Source of the DNA: JAADHY01 sp964428935 | GTDB lineage: Bacteria > Planctomycetota > Planctomycetia > Planctomycetales > Planctomycetaceae | NCBI GenBank assembly: GCA_964428935.1 | Contig: CAYSAG010000198.1 | Coordinates: forward strand, 1 to 9,799 | Direction of reading: 5' to 3' | Length of the DNA: 9,799 bases | Part shown: piece after piece, positions 1-7,054 of the stretch | Layout: each line of letters begins with the position of its first letter | How positions within the stretch are numbered: the stretch's first letter is position 1 | Notes under the pieces: generated by a model | What the model saw: the letters and a program-made list of their open reading frames with translations, nothing else | Databases searched by the model: none | What the model was told of the DNA's origin: nothing | Translations under genes and position numbers: made by a program

Positions 1-96
1 ACGGCCTCATTGCCGCCCGCGGCAGCCTCTTCCTCTCCCTCCGCGACGGTTCGCTTCTGTGCCTGGGAGGGTCGAAAGACTAGGAGATTGATTTGG

Positions 97-2877
97 TCAC
101 GGTCGCGCCAACGCTTCCGCCTTGAGCCGCTGGACGGCCTGCGACCAGCCGGACAGCGTCGGGTTTTCCACGACGAAAAAGAACGCAGGCGGCGCGTCGG
201 CTTGCTCGTGGCGTTGGCCGGGCAACAGTCGTCGGTCGACCCGTCGACGCAAGTCGGCGTGAAAGCTCCCGGGAGGGTCGACCCAGTAAGAGCACTGGAA
301 TCCGGTGTCGGCTTGGTACCAGCAACCGATGCCGAGCCCGACTTGCCGGTCGGCCCAAACGCCGCCCCGGCGGTAGTAGTTGGGCACGTTCGGCTGGAGC
401 GGTGCGTCGTTGGCCGGGGCGCCGCCAATGGACGGCCGGAGGAAGTGAAAAACCGACCCGAGACGCCACGGCTGCCGGTCGGTGTTCTGCACCCACAGGC
501 ATTGACTGGCAATCCAACCAGACGACCGACGTGGAATCCAGAACCGGAACCGAGTCCGGTAGCCGCGCGGACCGACGACCTGACTGGCCGCTGCCGGCTG
601 TTTCGCGAACTCCATTTCAACCACCGTGACCGAGGCGCTTTGCCGGACGTCGACAATGCGTGCCGAGTCCGGTTCGACCCAGGCGTCGTCGGGCAGTTGC
701 TCGTGGATTAACGGAAACAACTCGCCCAGCAACGTGCTCCCGTTCCACAGACGCCACGCTCGGCCGCCAACCGGTCCTTCCAGTCGCAGCGGACCGGTGG
801 TCAGCGTGAGCCGCTGGGGCAGGGGGGCGGTCCAGCGGTCGGGCAGGCTCACCAGCCAGGGCCTCAACGGCGGCGGAGACCACTTTGGAAGTCGCCCCGC
901 GCGGTGCAGCTCGTAAACGCGCCGATTCACCCGCCGTGCCGCCTCCGTCAGTTCCCGGTACGGCTCGTCCCGTTCGTTCACCAGCCCGTAGTTTGTGTCT
1001 TCCGGAAACGTTTCGGAAATGCCCAACGCCGGTTCGTCGACCCACATGAAAAAGTCGGAGCCCACAAGAAACGGCAGCGAGAACAGCACGGTCTGGAAGT
1101 GCGTGAAGCAGCGAGCCCGTTGCTCCTGTGTGTCGACCCGCATGCCCGCTCCGTGTCGACACGGCAACCCGCTGTCCAAAGCCGGAAAGCTCCATTCGGT
1201 GACCATCAGCGGCTTGTTCGCTCGTCGGTGGAACTCGCGCACCTGCTCGATGAACGACGAGGGCACTCCGGCGTCGACGTCAATGCGCGGGTAGGTGTTG
1301 AACGAAACGACGTCGCAGTAGCGGCCGGCAATGTCCCAGATGTCCGGAGCCGTACCGGCAAACCGGCAGCCAAGAATCAAGTGGTTTGGGTCGTACCGAC
1401 GAACCGCCTCGCGACACGTCTGGAAGTAGCGCCGGGCCACCAACCGAACCCAGTCGCGAGCGATTTGCTGAGCCCGTTCGGTGCGCGGCGGTGCCGGCTT
1501 GGTGTGCTCGGCCAACGCCTCCCAGTCCGCCACACGCACGCCCCAGTGCCTTTCGAACTCGCCCACGTCCGTCAGCCGCTCCTTCAAGAATTCGACCCAC
1601 GCGCGTTTTGCCGAGTGCCCGGCCGGCTTTTTCCACGCCTCGTCAAACAGCCCCCAGGGCCGGTGGTTCTTGCCGAACCATTCCAGTTCGTTGTCGAGGA
1701 AGTAGCCGACGAGCCAGGGGTCGTCGCGGACCGGCCGGCAGCGGCTGCGAGCCAGCTTGTCGCAGTGACGCGGCCACTTTGGGCTGAAGACATTGGGAAA
1801 ACCGGTCCAGGTGGTCTTCGGACACAGGTCGTCCATGCCGGCAAAGGTCGAACCGAACGACAAGAACTCGATGTGAGCAAACCGCCGGTAGCGCAGGCTG
1901 ACGGAGTGTCCGACCGTCAGCGTGTTGAAGCCCCAGTCGGCCAGCCGCCGAGCGGTCGCTTGCGCCCACTTCTCTTCGCTGCCGTACTTCTTCTGCACGT
2001 TGCGGCCGTAGGGCGCGTAACCGAGCTTCTGACACCAGTGACCCTGGTAGCGCACGTGGTCCGTTCCGACGACGTAGAACCCTCGGCCCTTCGGGTCAAT
2101 CAACCACCAACGCCCGTCAATCCGTTTGGTGTAGAAGAAGCCGGTCGGCTTTGCCATAATGCCGGCGAAGCCGGGGACGGCGTACGCCGGGTACGAACGG
2201 GCCGGCGCCGTGGGCGTCGGCACCAGCTGAGACACTTTGACCCCCACGTCGTCAAACCGGGCTGAGAAGCCGCCGCAATGCAGCGCCGGCTGACCCGCCG
2301 TGACCGCCGGACCGTCCAGACGGAAGGCAACGTGTGCCTTTTGCCCGCCGTCGGCGTCGAAAACAAACCCGTCAATTCGGTCGCCGGTCAACGTCAACTT
2401 CAGCCGGTACGGCCGCCCGTATTGCCAGTCGAAGCCGGTGCCCTGGAATGCGAGCGGGGTCAGGCGAGTGTCGGGAGCGGTGTGAGCCAGCCAGCGGCCG
2501 TCCAGCATTTCGGAAAGCTCCACGAAATGGCGCTGGCCGTCCTTGGTCGGGGACTCGACTAAAGCCAGATGCCAGTAGTTGCGGCCGTCCCGGCACACGG
2601 CGATGCCCGCGACACACCAATCGAGGCCGCGACGTCGCTGCAACGTGACAGTGGCCTCGACCGTGACTTGCCGCCCGTGGGGAGCCTGCTCCAGCCGCAA
2701 GAACGAATGCTGCGCGGCGTCGAAAACCATTTGCTGGTCTCGCACTTCCCACGCGACCGACTCCGCGTACCAAACCGGCTCCCCCTCGGTTCCGTCCGGG
2801 TAGTCGAACCCGTCGGTGTGAACGTACCCGCCGCTTCCAAGCACCACCATTGCAACCCAGCAAACGAACGCGTTCAT
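97..2877 (-). CDS. Putative clan GH-A glycoside hydrolase with N-terminal lectin-like domain
   Basis: A 926-residue protein, probably an exported polysaccharide-degrading enzyme. Residues 1-20 are hydrophobic and could be a signal peptide, but they lack the usual basic N-region. Residues about 21-217 look like a beta-sandwich of the LamG/DUF1080 type. Residues about 245-660 look like a (beta/alpha)8 barrel: GRWWLIDPKGRGFYVVGTDH (255-274) resembles agarase/GH50-like openings, GYFLDNELEW (391-400) gives the Asn-Glu acid/base pair (E397), and VTEWSF (559-564) gives the nucleophile (E561), the paired glutamates of clan GH-A. Residues about 665-926 form an unassigned C-terminal region, perhaps another beta domain. 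GAGGGG lies five bases before the ATG, supporting this start. No partner gene is seen in the window. The fold assignment is fairly sure; the exact GH family and substrate are not. GH50, GH86 and GH42 relatives are alternatives. Confidence 0.8.
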   Translation of the reverse strand: MNAFVCWVAMVVLGSGGYVHTDGFDYPDGTEGEPVWYAESVAWEVRDQQMVFDAAQHSFLRLEQAPHGRQVTVEATVTLQRRRGLDWCVAGIAVCRDGRNYWHLALVESPTKDGQRHFVELSEMLDGRWLAHTAPDTRLTPLAFQGTGFDWQYGRPYRLKLTLTGDRIDGFVFDADGGQKAHVAFRLDGPAVTAGQPALHCGGFSARFDDVGVKVSQLVPTPTAPARSYPAYAVPGFAGIMAKPTGFFYTKRIDGRWWLIDPKGRGFYVVGTDHVRYQGHWCQKLGYAPYGRNVQKKYGSEEKWAQATARRLADWGFNTLTVGHSVSLRYRRFAHIEFLSFGSTFAGMDDLCPKTTWTGFPNVFSPKWPRHCDKLARSRCRPVRDDPWLVGYFLDNELEWFGKNHRPWGLFDEAWKKPAGHSAKRAWVEFLKERLTDVGEFERHWGVRVADWEALAEHTKPAPPRTERAQQIARDWVRLVARRYFQTCREAVRRYDPNHLILGCRFAGTAPDIWDIAGRYCDVVSFNTYPRIDVDAGVPSSFIEQVREFHRRANKPLMVTEWSFPALDSGLPCRHGAGMRVDTQEQRARCFTHFQTVLFSLPFLVGSDFFMWVDEPALGISETFPEDTNYGLVNERDEPYRELTEAARRVNRRVYELHRAGRLPKWSPPPLRPWLVSLPDRWTAPLPQRLTLTTGPLRLEGPVGGRAWRLWNGSTLLGELFPLIHEQLPDDAWVEPDSARIVDVRQSASVTVVEMEFAKQPAAASQVVGPRGYRTRFRFWIPRRSSGWIASQCLWVQNTDRQPWRLGSVFHFLRPSIGGAPANDAPLQPNVPNYYRRGGVWADRQVGLGIGCWYQADTGFQCSYWVDPPGSFHADLRRRVDRRLLPGQRHEQADAPPAFFFVVENPTLSGWSQAVQRLKAEALARP

Positions 2878-2934
2878 GGCTACCCCTCACGTCTAGCAAG
2901 TTTCGGCCCGCCAGCGTGGCCTCGTCCCAACCAC

Positions 2935-2947
2935 CGGGCTCAGCCCG
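2935..2947. repeat. 13-base near-perfect palindrome
   Basis: CGGGCT and AGCCCG flank a single central C. As DNA it is a 12-of-13 symmetric site lying about 60 bases upstream of the hydrolase start, so it could be an operator or part of a scattered intergenic palindrome family. The sequence alone does not decide between these. Confidence 0.4.
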
Positions 2948-3004
2948 TAGCCGACGGCGACAGAAACACAGTCTGCTGCGGGCTCGGACCACGTCTGCAA
3001 AGCC

Positions 3005-3054
3005 TGTCGAGAACGACCACCCCGCAAGCCTCAACCCGACCGACGTTCTCGGCA
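3005..3054. repeat. Inverted repeat with 11-base arms, possible operator or stem-loop
   Basis: The left arm TGTCGAGAACG (3005-3015) and right arm CGTTCTCGGCA (3044-3054) are complementary at 10 of 11 positions, and the one exception can pair as T-G. The core CGAGAACG/CGTTCTCG is a perfect 8-base match. The arms are separated by 28 bases with no obvious further pairing. It lies between the hydrolase start and the TATAAT box that faces DUF4160, so it could regulate either side. Confidence 0.45.
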
Positions 3055-3101
3055 AGCCGTGGTCGCGACAAAGCGCGACCCGGCAGACGCCGAAAACAGG
3101 G

Positions 3102-3107
3102 TATAAT
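3102..3107 (+). promoter_or_regulatory. Candidate -10 box (TATAAT) for the DUF4160 gene
   Basis: A perfect TATAAT stands out in GC-rich surroundings. No good TTGACA-like -35 box is present at 16-19 bases upstream, and there is no TG extension, so the promoter call rests on the -10 alone. A transcript from here would read DUF4160 and possibly DUF2442 after a leader of about 150 bases. Confidence 0.45.
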
Positions 3108-3271
3108 TCTGGTCGGCCCCAAGCGACAGTGTGGCGTTTTTCGGTGAGCGCGGTGCGGCGCGTGCAGACGCTTGACCAAAACAGCGCGGAGTTGGCGGTC
3201 GCTTGAAGGCCGGGGCCGGCGGCGCAAGGCCGCAGCCGCTCGCCACCAAGTCTCAGTTGGAAAGGGAAACA

Positions 3272-3490
3272 GTGCCCGAGGTCGCTCGCTTCTTCGGCAT
3301 CATTATTCGAATGTACGCAGAGCCGGGCGTTCCACACCATCGGCCGCATTTCCACGCTTACTACCAGGACTACGCGGCGGTGTACGGCATCGATCCCATT
3401 GAACTGCTGGGGGGCGACCTGCCACGAAGGCAACAGCGGCTGGTCGAGGCGTGGGCTGAGCTCCACCAAGCCGAGCTCCGGGCCAACTGA
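3272..3490 (+). CDS. DUF4160 family protein
   Basis: A 72-residue protein matching the DUF4160 pattern over its full length: PEVARFFGIIIRMY (2-15), the His-rich PHHRPHFHAYY (21-31), LPRRQQRLVEAW (50-61) and AELHQAEL (62-69). The family is small, soluble and of unknown biochemical function. It is often found beside a DUF2442 gene, and a toxin-antitoxin-like role has been suggested from that association; I know of no proof. The GTG start at 3272 is chosen because AAGGG ends five bases upstream and because the family normally begins MP-x-x-x-RFFGI; an upstream ATG at 3203 would add 23 unrelated residues. The usual close spacing to DUF2442 is broken here by 214 bases. Confidence 0.88.
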   Translation: MPEVARFFGIIIRMYAEPGVPHHRPHFHAYYQDYAAVYGIDPIELLGGDLPRRQQRLVEAWAELHQAELRAN

Positions 3491-3589
3491 GGGTGTCCGG
3501 GGAATCATCTGCGTTTCTCCAGGAATTCGCGAGTGTTGGAGCGCTCGGACGCGTCCTCTTGGGTTGGCCTTGAGACACGAACCGTCAGC

Positions 3590-3609
3590 GGCCGCGACGG
3601 AGCGCGGCC
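3590..3609. repeat. Hairpin in the DUF4160-DUF2442 spacer (REP-like)
   Basis: GGCCGCG (3590-3596) and CGCGGCC (3603-3609) form a perfect 7-base stem around the loop ACGGAG. It begins 100 bases after the DUF4160 stop and has no T-run after it. It could be a Rho-independent-like pause or one copy of a dispersed palindromic element; a genome-wide count would tell. Confidence 0.45.
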
Positions 3610-3623
3610 CTCCAATTCCGCGA

Positions 3624-3686
3624 CAATCTTGGCCAACTGGGAGCGGTTGCAAGCCGGTCAGCCACCGCACAAGATTGCTCCGCTCC
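3624..3686 (+). repeat. Two interleaved inverted repeats, possible pseudoknot upstream of DUF2442
   Basis: CAATCTTG (3624-3631) pairs perfectly with CAAGATTG (3670-3677), and GGAGCGG (3640-3646) pairs perfectly with CCGCTCC (3680-3686). The arms alternate, as in an H-type pseudoknot, and the element ends only 19 bases before the DUF2442 ATG, just upstream of its ribosome binding site. It could affect translation or messenger stability. Interleaved 7-8-base repeats can arise by chance in GC-rich DNA, so this is a structural suggestion only. Confidence 0.3.
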
Positions 3687-3704
3687 GGTAGAAAGGGCCA
3701 AAGC

Positions 3705-4010
3705 ATGAGACATCGGATTTATCGTGTCGTTCAGGTCGAAATCGTTCGGCCCCACACGCTGCGGGTTCGGTTTGACGACGGCGTCGAGCAGGTCATCGAT
3801 TTTCGGCCCGTGTTAGAAGGCCCCATGTACGGTCCTTTGCAAGACGAACTGTTGTTCAATCAAGTCCGAATCGATCCCGAAACTCACACTCTGGTGTGGC
3901 CGAACGGCGCGGACTTCGATCCCGAAACACTGCACGACTGGCCGGACTACGCAGAAGCAATGACGCGGATGGCGAAACAGTGGGCTGCGTCCAAAGACAA
4001 GGTCAAATAG
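3705..4010 (+). CDS. DUF2442 family protein
   Basis: A 101-residue protein with the DUF2442 core: LRVRFDDGVEQVIDFRPVL (19-37), LEGPMYGPLQDELLFNQVRI (37-56) and HTLVWPNGADFDPETLHDW (61-79). The fold is a small alpha/beta domain of unknown function, often encoded beside DUF4160 or other small genes and proposed, from gene neighbourhood, to take part in toxin-antitoxin-like modules. The ATG at 3705 is preceded by AAGGG with seven bases of spacing, and the protein then starts just where the family does; the longer open frame from 3399 overlaps DUF4160 and has no family similarity. The C-terminal tail (about 85-101) is basic and probably disordered. Its 3' end overlaps by a few bases the antisense open frame that follows the threonine aldolase stop. 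Confidence 0.87.
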   Translation: MRHRIYRVVQVEIVRPHTLRVRFDDGVEQVIDFRPVLEGPMYGPLQDELLFNQVRIDPETHTLVWPNGADFDPETLHDWPDYAEAMTRMAKQWAASKDKVK

Positions 4011-4146
4011 ACGCGGCCGGCCTTGGACAAGTCGCGCAGCGCACCGGGCAGTGGCAAGGGCATCGGTCTGAGCTGCCGCACCGCTTCAGCAGACGCCGCA
4101 GAATGCCCCAAAAGAACTCGAGCCCGTCTTCCGGTTGGTTTTCGGC

Positions 4147-5235
4147 TCACGCCTTGGCGAAGGGGCCGGTTGGGGAGCCCGGAAGGTCGGAGAACCCTTC
4201 GGCAACGCTTTCGCGAATGGCGGCCGCTGCGGTCAGCACGTCCTCGCGCGTGACGTCCAAATGCGTGCACGCTCGGAGCCGCTGCGGCCCGACGGCTCCA
4301 ATCAGCACGCCCTTCGTCCGTAGCTTCGCCGACAGTTGGCTGGCGTAACCCAGCTCGGGCGCCACCTCGAAAAACACCATGTTCGTCTCCACCGCGTCGA
4401 CGTCGACGCGAATGCCATCGATTTGAGCAATCTCCTGAGCGAAGGCCTTGGCGTTGTCGTGGTCTTCCCGGAGCCGCTCCACGTGGTGTTCCAGCGCGTA
4501 AATGGCCGCCGCGGCCACAATGCCGGCCTGCCGGAGTGCTCCGCCCAACAGCTTCCGCACGCGCCGGGCTCGAGCAATGTCCTCGGCCGAGCCGACCAGA
4601 ATGGAGCCCATGGGACAACCCAAGCCTTTCGAGAAGCAAATCGAGACCGTGTCGCAGTAGCGAGTCACCTCGGCCGGAGAGTAGCCCCGGGCCACCACCG
4701 CGTTGAACAGCCGAGCCCCGTCCATGTGCACTTTGAGACCGTTCTCGTGAGCCCACTGGCAGACGCGGTGGACCTGTTCCAGCGGCCACGCTCGACCCCC
4801 GCCGGCGTTCGTCGTGTTTTCAATGCAGAGCAGCCGAGTCCGGCACAAGTGCTGGTTGTCGGCTCGCACCTTGCCGACCAAATCCTCGACGTCGAACAGT
4901 CCGCCGCGGCCGCGAATCGGACGCCACATGACCCCGCTCAGCGCCGCCGGCCCGCCCGCCTCGAAGTTGACCACGTGCGACGTCTCCTCCGCCAGCAGCT
5001 CGTCACCCGGCTGACAGTGCGTCTTGACGGCCATTTGATTCGACTGCGTACCGGAACACGCGAAAACGGCCGCTTCCTTCTGAAGCAGCTCGGCGACCAT
5101 GGCCTCCAGCCGGTTGACCGTGGGGTCCTCGCCGACCATGTCGTCGCCCACTTCGGCCTCGGCCATGGCTCGACGCATTTCCTGCGTCGGCTTCGTCACC
5201 GTGTCGCTCCGCATGTCAATCAGTCGTCCAGCCAT
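4147..5235 (-). CDS. ltaE: Low-specificity L-threonine aldolase
   Basis: A 362-residue pyridoxal-phosphate enzyme of fold type I, cleaving L-threonine and L-allo-threonine to glycine and acetaldehyde. The beginning LIDMRSDTVTKPTQEM (5-20) and VGDDMVGEDPTVNRLE (29-44) are family signatures. SGTQSN (61-66) binds the cofactor phosphate, H87 in SHVVNFEAGG stacks on the ring, HMDGARLFNAV (170-180) carries D172 and R175, and ICFSKGLGCPMGS (199-211) carries the Schiff-base lysine K203. R321 in RACTHLDV matches the substrate-carboxylate arginine. It is about 30 residues longer than E. coli LtaE, mostly in the C-terminal tail and short insertions. The start at 5235 has AGGAG nine bases upstream; the open frame extends 21 codons further without similarity. 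Probably cytoplasmic. Close relatives include phenylserine and allo-threonine aldolases. Confidence 0.94.
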   Translation of the reverse strand: MAGRLIDMRSDTVTKPTQEMRRAMAEAEVGDDMVGEDPTVNRLEAMVAELLQKEAAVFACSGTQSNQMAVKTHCQPGDELLAEETSHVVNFEAGGPAALSGVMWRPIRGRGGLFDVEDLVGKVRADNQHLCRTRLLCIENTTNAGGGRAWPLEQVHRVCQWAHENGLKVHMDGARLFNAVVARGYSPAEVTRYCDTVSICFSKGLGCPMGSILVGSAEDIARARRVRKLLGGALRQAGIVAAAAIYALEHHVERLREDHDNAKAFAQEIAQIDGIRVDVDAVETNMVFFEVAPELGYASQLSAKLRTKGVLIGAVGPQRLRACTHLDVTREDVLTAAAAIRESVAEGFSDLPGSPTGPFAKA

Positions 5236-5296
5236 TGTCGCGGTCTCCTGGCGTCCAATTGCTCTTGCCTTCGGTCGTGCGCCCAGTCTCGGCGCC

Positions 5297-5326
5297 ACTT
5301 TAGCTTCTGCGACGACAAAGGCTCAA
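5297..5326 (-). promoter_or_regulatory. Candidate promoter of the threonine aldolase gene
   Basis: Read on the minus strand, TTGAGC (5326-5321) and TAAAGT (5302-5297) are separated by 18 bases and each matches the sigma-70 consensus at four of six positions. Transcription would begin about 55 bases before the ATG. The match is modest and planctomycete promoters are not well defined. Confidence 0.3.
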
Positions 5327-5344
5327 CGGAAGGGTGGCGGTTAA

Positions 5345-5375
5345 GGGGGAAGGGGTGAGGGGTGAGGGTCGAGGG
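5345..5375 (+). repeat. Five G-runs, G-quadruplex-type motif
   Basis: Runs of 5, 4, 4, 3 and 3 guanines lie within 31 bases, separated by AA, TGA, TGA and TCGA. This satisfies the usual rule for a four-tract quadruplex with short loops, with one spare tract. It also reads as degenerate repeats of GGGGTGA. The same-strand gene is hisD, about 275 bases downstream; the tract lies about 20 bases beyond the candidate -35 box of ltaE. Confidence 0.6.
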
Positions 5376-5650
5376 TCGTGGCTGAAGGTGCGTCGGTCGG
5401 CGCTCCGCTCTGGTGTTCGCATTCACGAGTTGACGGGAAGAAGTTTCTCGGCACGGCGGCCGGGCGGTCTGTCCTTCGGCTCCGTTGGCTTCGCAGTTGG
5501 CGCTTCGGGTTGGTAAACTGCCGCGGGCCTGTAGCCGGGCGACGAGCGGCACCGACGTGTCCTCGACGTCCCGCCGCGCCCCGGCTGCAGAAACAGAGAA
5601 CCGAGACGACACCAGTCAAGAAGACAACGACGCGACAAACAGGGGGAAAA

Positions 5651-7036
5651 ATGGCAGCCTCGGAACAGCGGCTCCGAATCGACCGAATCGACTGCCGTCG
5701 CGACGACGCGGCAGCCGCACTGGCTCGGCTGCGCGAAAAGCTCAGCCCGCGCGGCGACATTGTTTCGGAAGCCAGCCGTCGCCGGACAATGGAACTGTTC
5801 GGCCAGCCGCTTTCGCCGCAACAGGTGGTCGAGCGGATTTGCGACGACGTGCGTCAGCGTGGCTTGGCCGCTCTCTTGGAGTACACGAAAAAGCTGGACG
5901 GCCGCGAGCTGACACCGCAGACGCTGCGTGTGACGGCCGAAGAGTTGCAGGCGGCGCACGCCTCGGCCGACCCTAAGCTGCTGCAGGTCGTCCGCCACGT
6001 GCGGGACAACATTTTGGAGTTCCAGCGGCGCATTTTGTGTCAGACGGTGTCGCTGGTGCGGCAGGACGGAGCGGCTCGGGTTGAGCTGCGACAGCGGTAC
6101 TTGCCGCTCCGGCGCGTTGGCGTGTGCGTGCCGGGGGGAGCGGCCGCCTACCCGTCGACGGTCCTCATGACCGTCGTTCCCGCCCAGGCGGCCGGCGTCG
6201 CCGAGATTGCCGTCGTCGTTCCTCCAACCCAGTTCGGCGGCTACAACACCGACCTGCTGGCCGTGTGCCACGAACTGGGGGTCGACGAGGTTTACCGTGT
6301 CGGCGGAGCTCAGGCCGTGGCCGCTTTGGCCTACGGCGTGGAAGGCATTGAGCCCGTCGACAAGATTGTCGGGCCGGGCAACTTGTTTGTTGCTTTGGCG
6401 AAGCGGTACGTGTTCGGCGAGGTGGACATTGACAGCATTGCCGGGCCGAGCGAGGTGGTCGTGTTGGCCGACCAGACGGCTCGCGCCGACTTCGTCGCCA
6501 GCGACCTGATTTCCCAGGCCGAACACAGCCCCGGCTCGGGCGTGTTGATTACGTGGCACGAGCCGCTGCTGGACGCCGTGCAGGTCGAGCTGGAGCGGCA
6601 ATTGGAACGGCTCAGCCGGTGTGAGCTGGCCCGACAAAGTCTGGAAGACTACGGCGCGCTCATTCTGGCCCGCGACGAAGACGAGGCCGTCCGGCTGACC
6701 GACCTGCTGGCTCCCGAGCACCTACACATTTCGGCTGACCAACCCGAACGGCTGTTGGAGCGGGTGCAGAACGCGGGAGCCATTTTCTTGGGCCACTACA
6801 CACCGGTCGCCTTGGGCGACTACGTGGCCGGGCCGTCGCACGTCCTCCCAACGGGCGGCACCGCTCGTTTCGCTCACGGTCTTTGCGTCAACGACTTTCT
6901 GAAGCAGTCGTCCGTCATTTGGTACAACCGTCCGGCGCTGCAGGCCGAAGCCGACGCCGTGCGTTTCCTAGCCGACAAGGAAGGCCTGACCGCTCACCGA
7001 GCCAGCGTCGACGTTCGACTGAGCGAGCCCCGTTAA
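5651..7036 (+). CDS. hisD: Histidinol dehydrogenase
   Basis: A 461-residue zinc enzyme catalysing the last two steps of histidine synthesis, L-histidinol to L-histidine with two NAD+. RVGVCVPGGAAAYPSTVLM (155-173) and VDKIVGPGNLFVALAKR (236-252) are family segments, and the HisD signature runs over 260-292. The zinc ligands are Q289, H292, D390 and H449, and the catalytic pair is E356-H357 in APEHLHI. Each of these sits exactly 30 positions later than in the 434-residue E. coli enzyme (Q259, H262, E326, H327, D360, H419), so the active site is complete and the extra length before it is N-terminal. The ATG at 5651 follows AGGGGG with four bases of spacing. No other his gene is present, so it is not in a his operon here. 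Cytoplasmic, probably a homodimer. Confidence 0.95.
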   Translation: MAASEQRLRIDRIDCRRDDAAAALARLREKLSPRGDIVSEASRRRTMELFGQPLSPQQVVERICDDVRQRGLAALLEYTKKLDGRELTPQTLRVTAEELQAAHASADPKLLQVVRHVRDNILEFQRRILCQTVSLVRQDGAARVELRQRYLPLRRVGVCVPGGAAAYPSTVLMTVVPAQAAGVAEIAVVVPPTQFGGYNTDLLAVCHELGVDEVYRVGGAQAVAALAYGVEGIEPVDKIVGPGNLFVALAKRYVFGEVDIDSIAGPSEVVVLADQTARADFVASDLISQAEHSPGSGVLITWHEPLLDAVQVELERQLERLSRCELARQSLEDYGALILARDEDEAVRLTDLLAPEHLHISADQPERLLERVQNAGAIFLGHYTPVALGDYVAGPSHVLPTGGTARFAHGLCVNDFLKQSSVIWYNRPALQAEADAVRFLADKEGLTAHRASVDVRLSEPR

Positions 7037-7054
7037 GGCGAAGCGGACGGAATG

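Larger units (their letters stand above)
2878..3271. other. Divergent intergenic region, glycoside hydrolase / DUF4160
   Basis: This 394-base spacer separates two divergently transcribed genes. I see no protein in it. It contains a 13-base near-palindrome (2935-2947), a long imperfect inverted repeat (3005-3054), and a perfect TATAAT (3102-3107) facing the DUF4160 gene. An RNA started there would carry a leader of roughly 150 bases. I did not find a convincing promoter for the hydrolase on the minus strand. Confidence 0.6.
5236..5650. other. Divergent intergenic region, ltaE / hisD
   Basis: A 415-base spacer between divergently transcribed ltaE and hisD. It holds the candidate ltaE promoter (5297-5326), a G-run tract on the plus strand (5345-5375) and a weak extended -10-like TGGTAAACT (5511-5519) that could serve hisD. 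The hisD reading frame is open upstream to 5378, but that stretch shows no HisD similarity and I treat it as leader. I see no leader peptide with a histidine run and no convincing riboswitch. Confidence 0.55.

Noticed and set aside
8..96. Possible minus-strand gene start at the window edge (ATG at 10-8, purine-rich stretch upstream)
   Set aside because: Only three codons lie inside the window, so nothing supports a gene. The region 1-96 otherwise shows no feature.
904..2265. 453-codon plus-strand open frame opposite the hydrolase
   Set aside because: It is antisense to a protein with clear catalytic motifs, is rich in Arg/Pro/Val as GC-biased shadow frames are, and matches no family.
2372..3706. 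444-codon minus-strand open frame crossing the spacer and DUF4160
   Set aside because: It runs antisense through DUF4160 and overlaps the hydrolase start in another frame; no domain or ribosome binding site is seen.
5378..5650. Upstream extension of hisD by 91 codons
   Set aside because: The added residues have no HisD similarity, run through the G-rich tract region, and the ATG at 5651 has a good ribosome binding site.
5423..6721. 432-codon minus-strand open frame opposite hisD
   Set aside because: It is the antisense of a certain HisD and has no recognisable domain.
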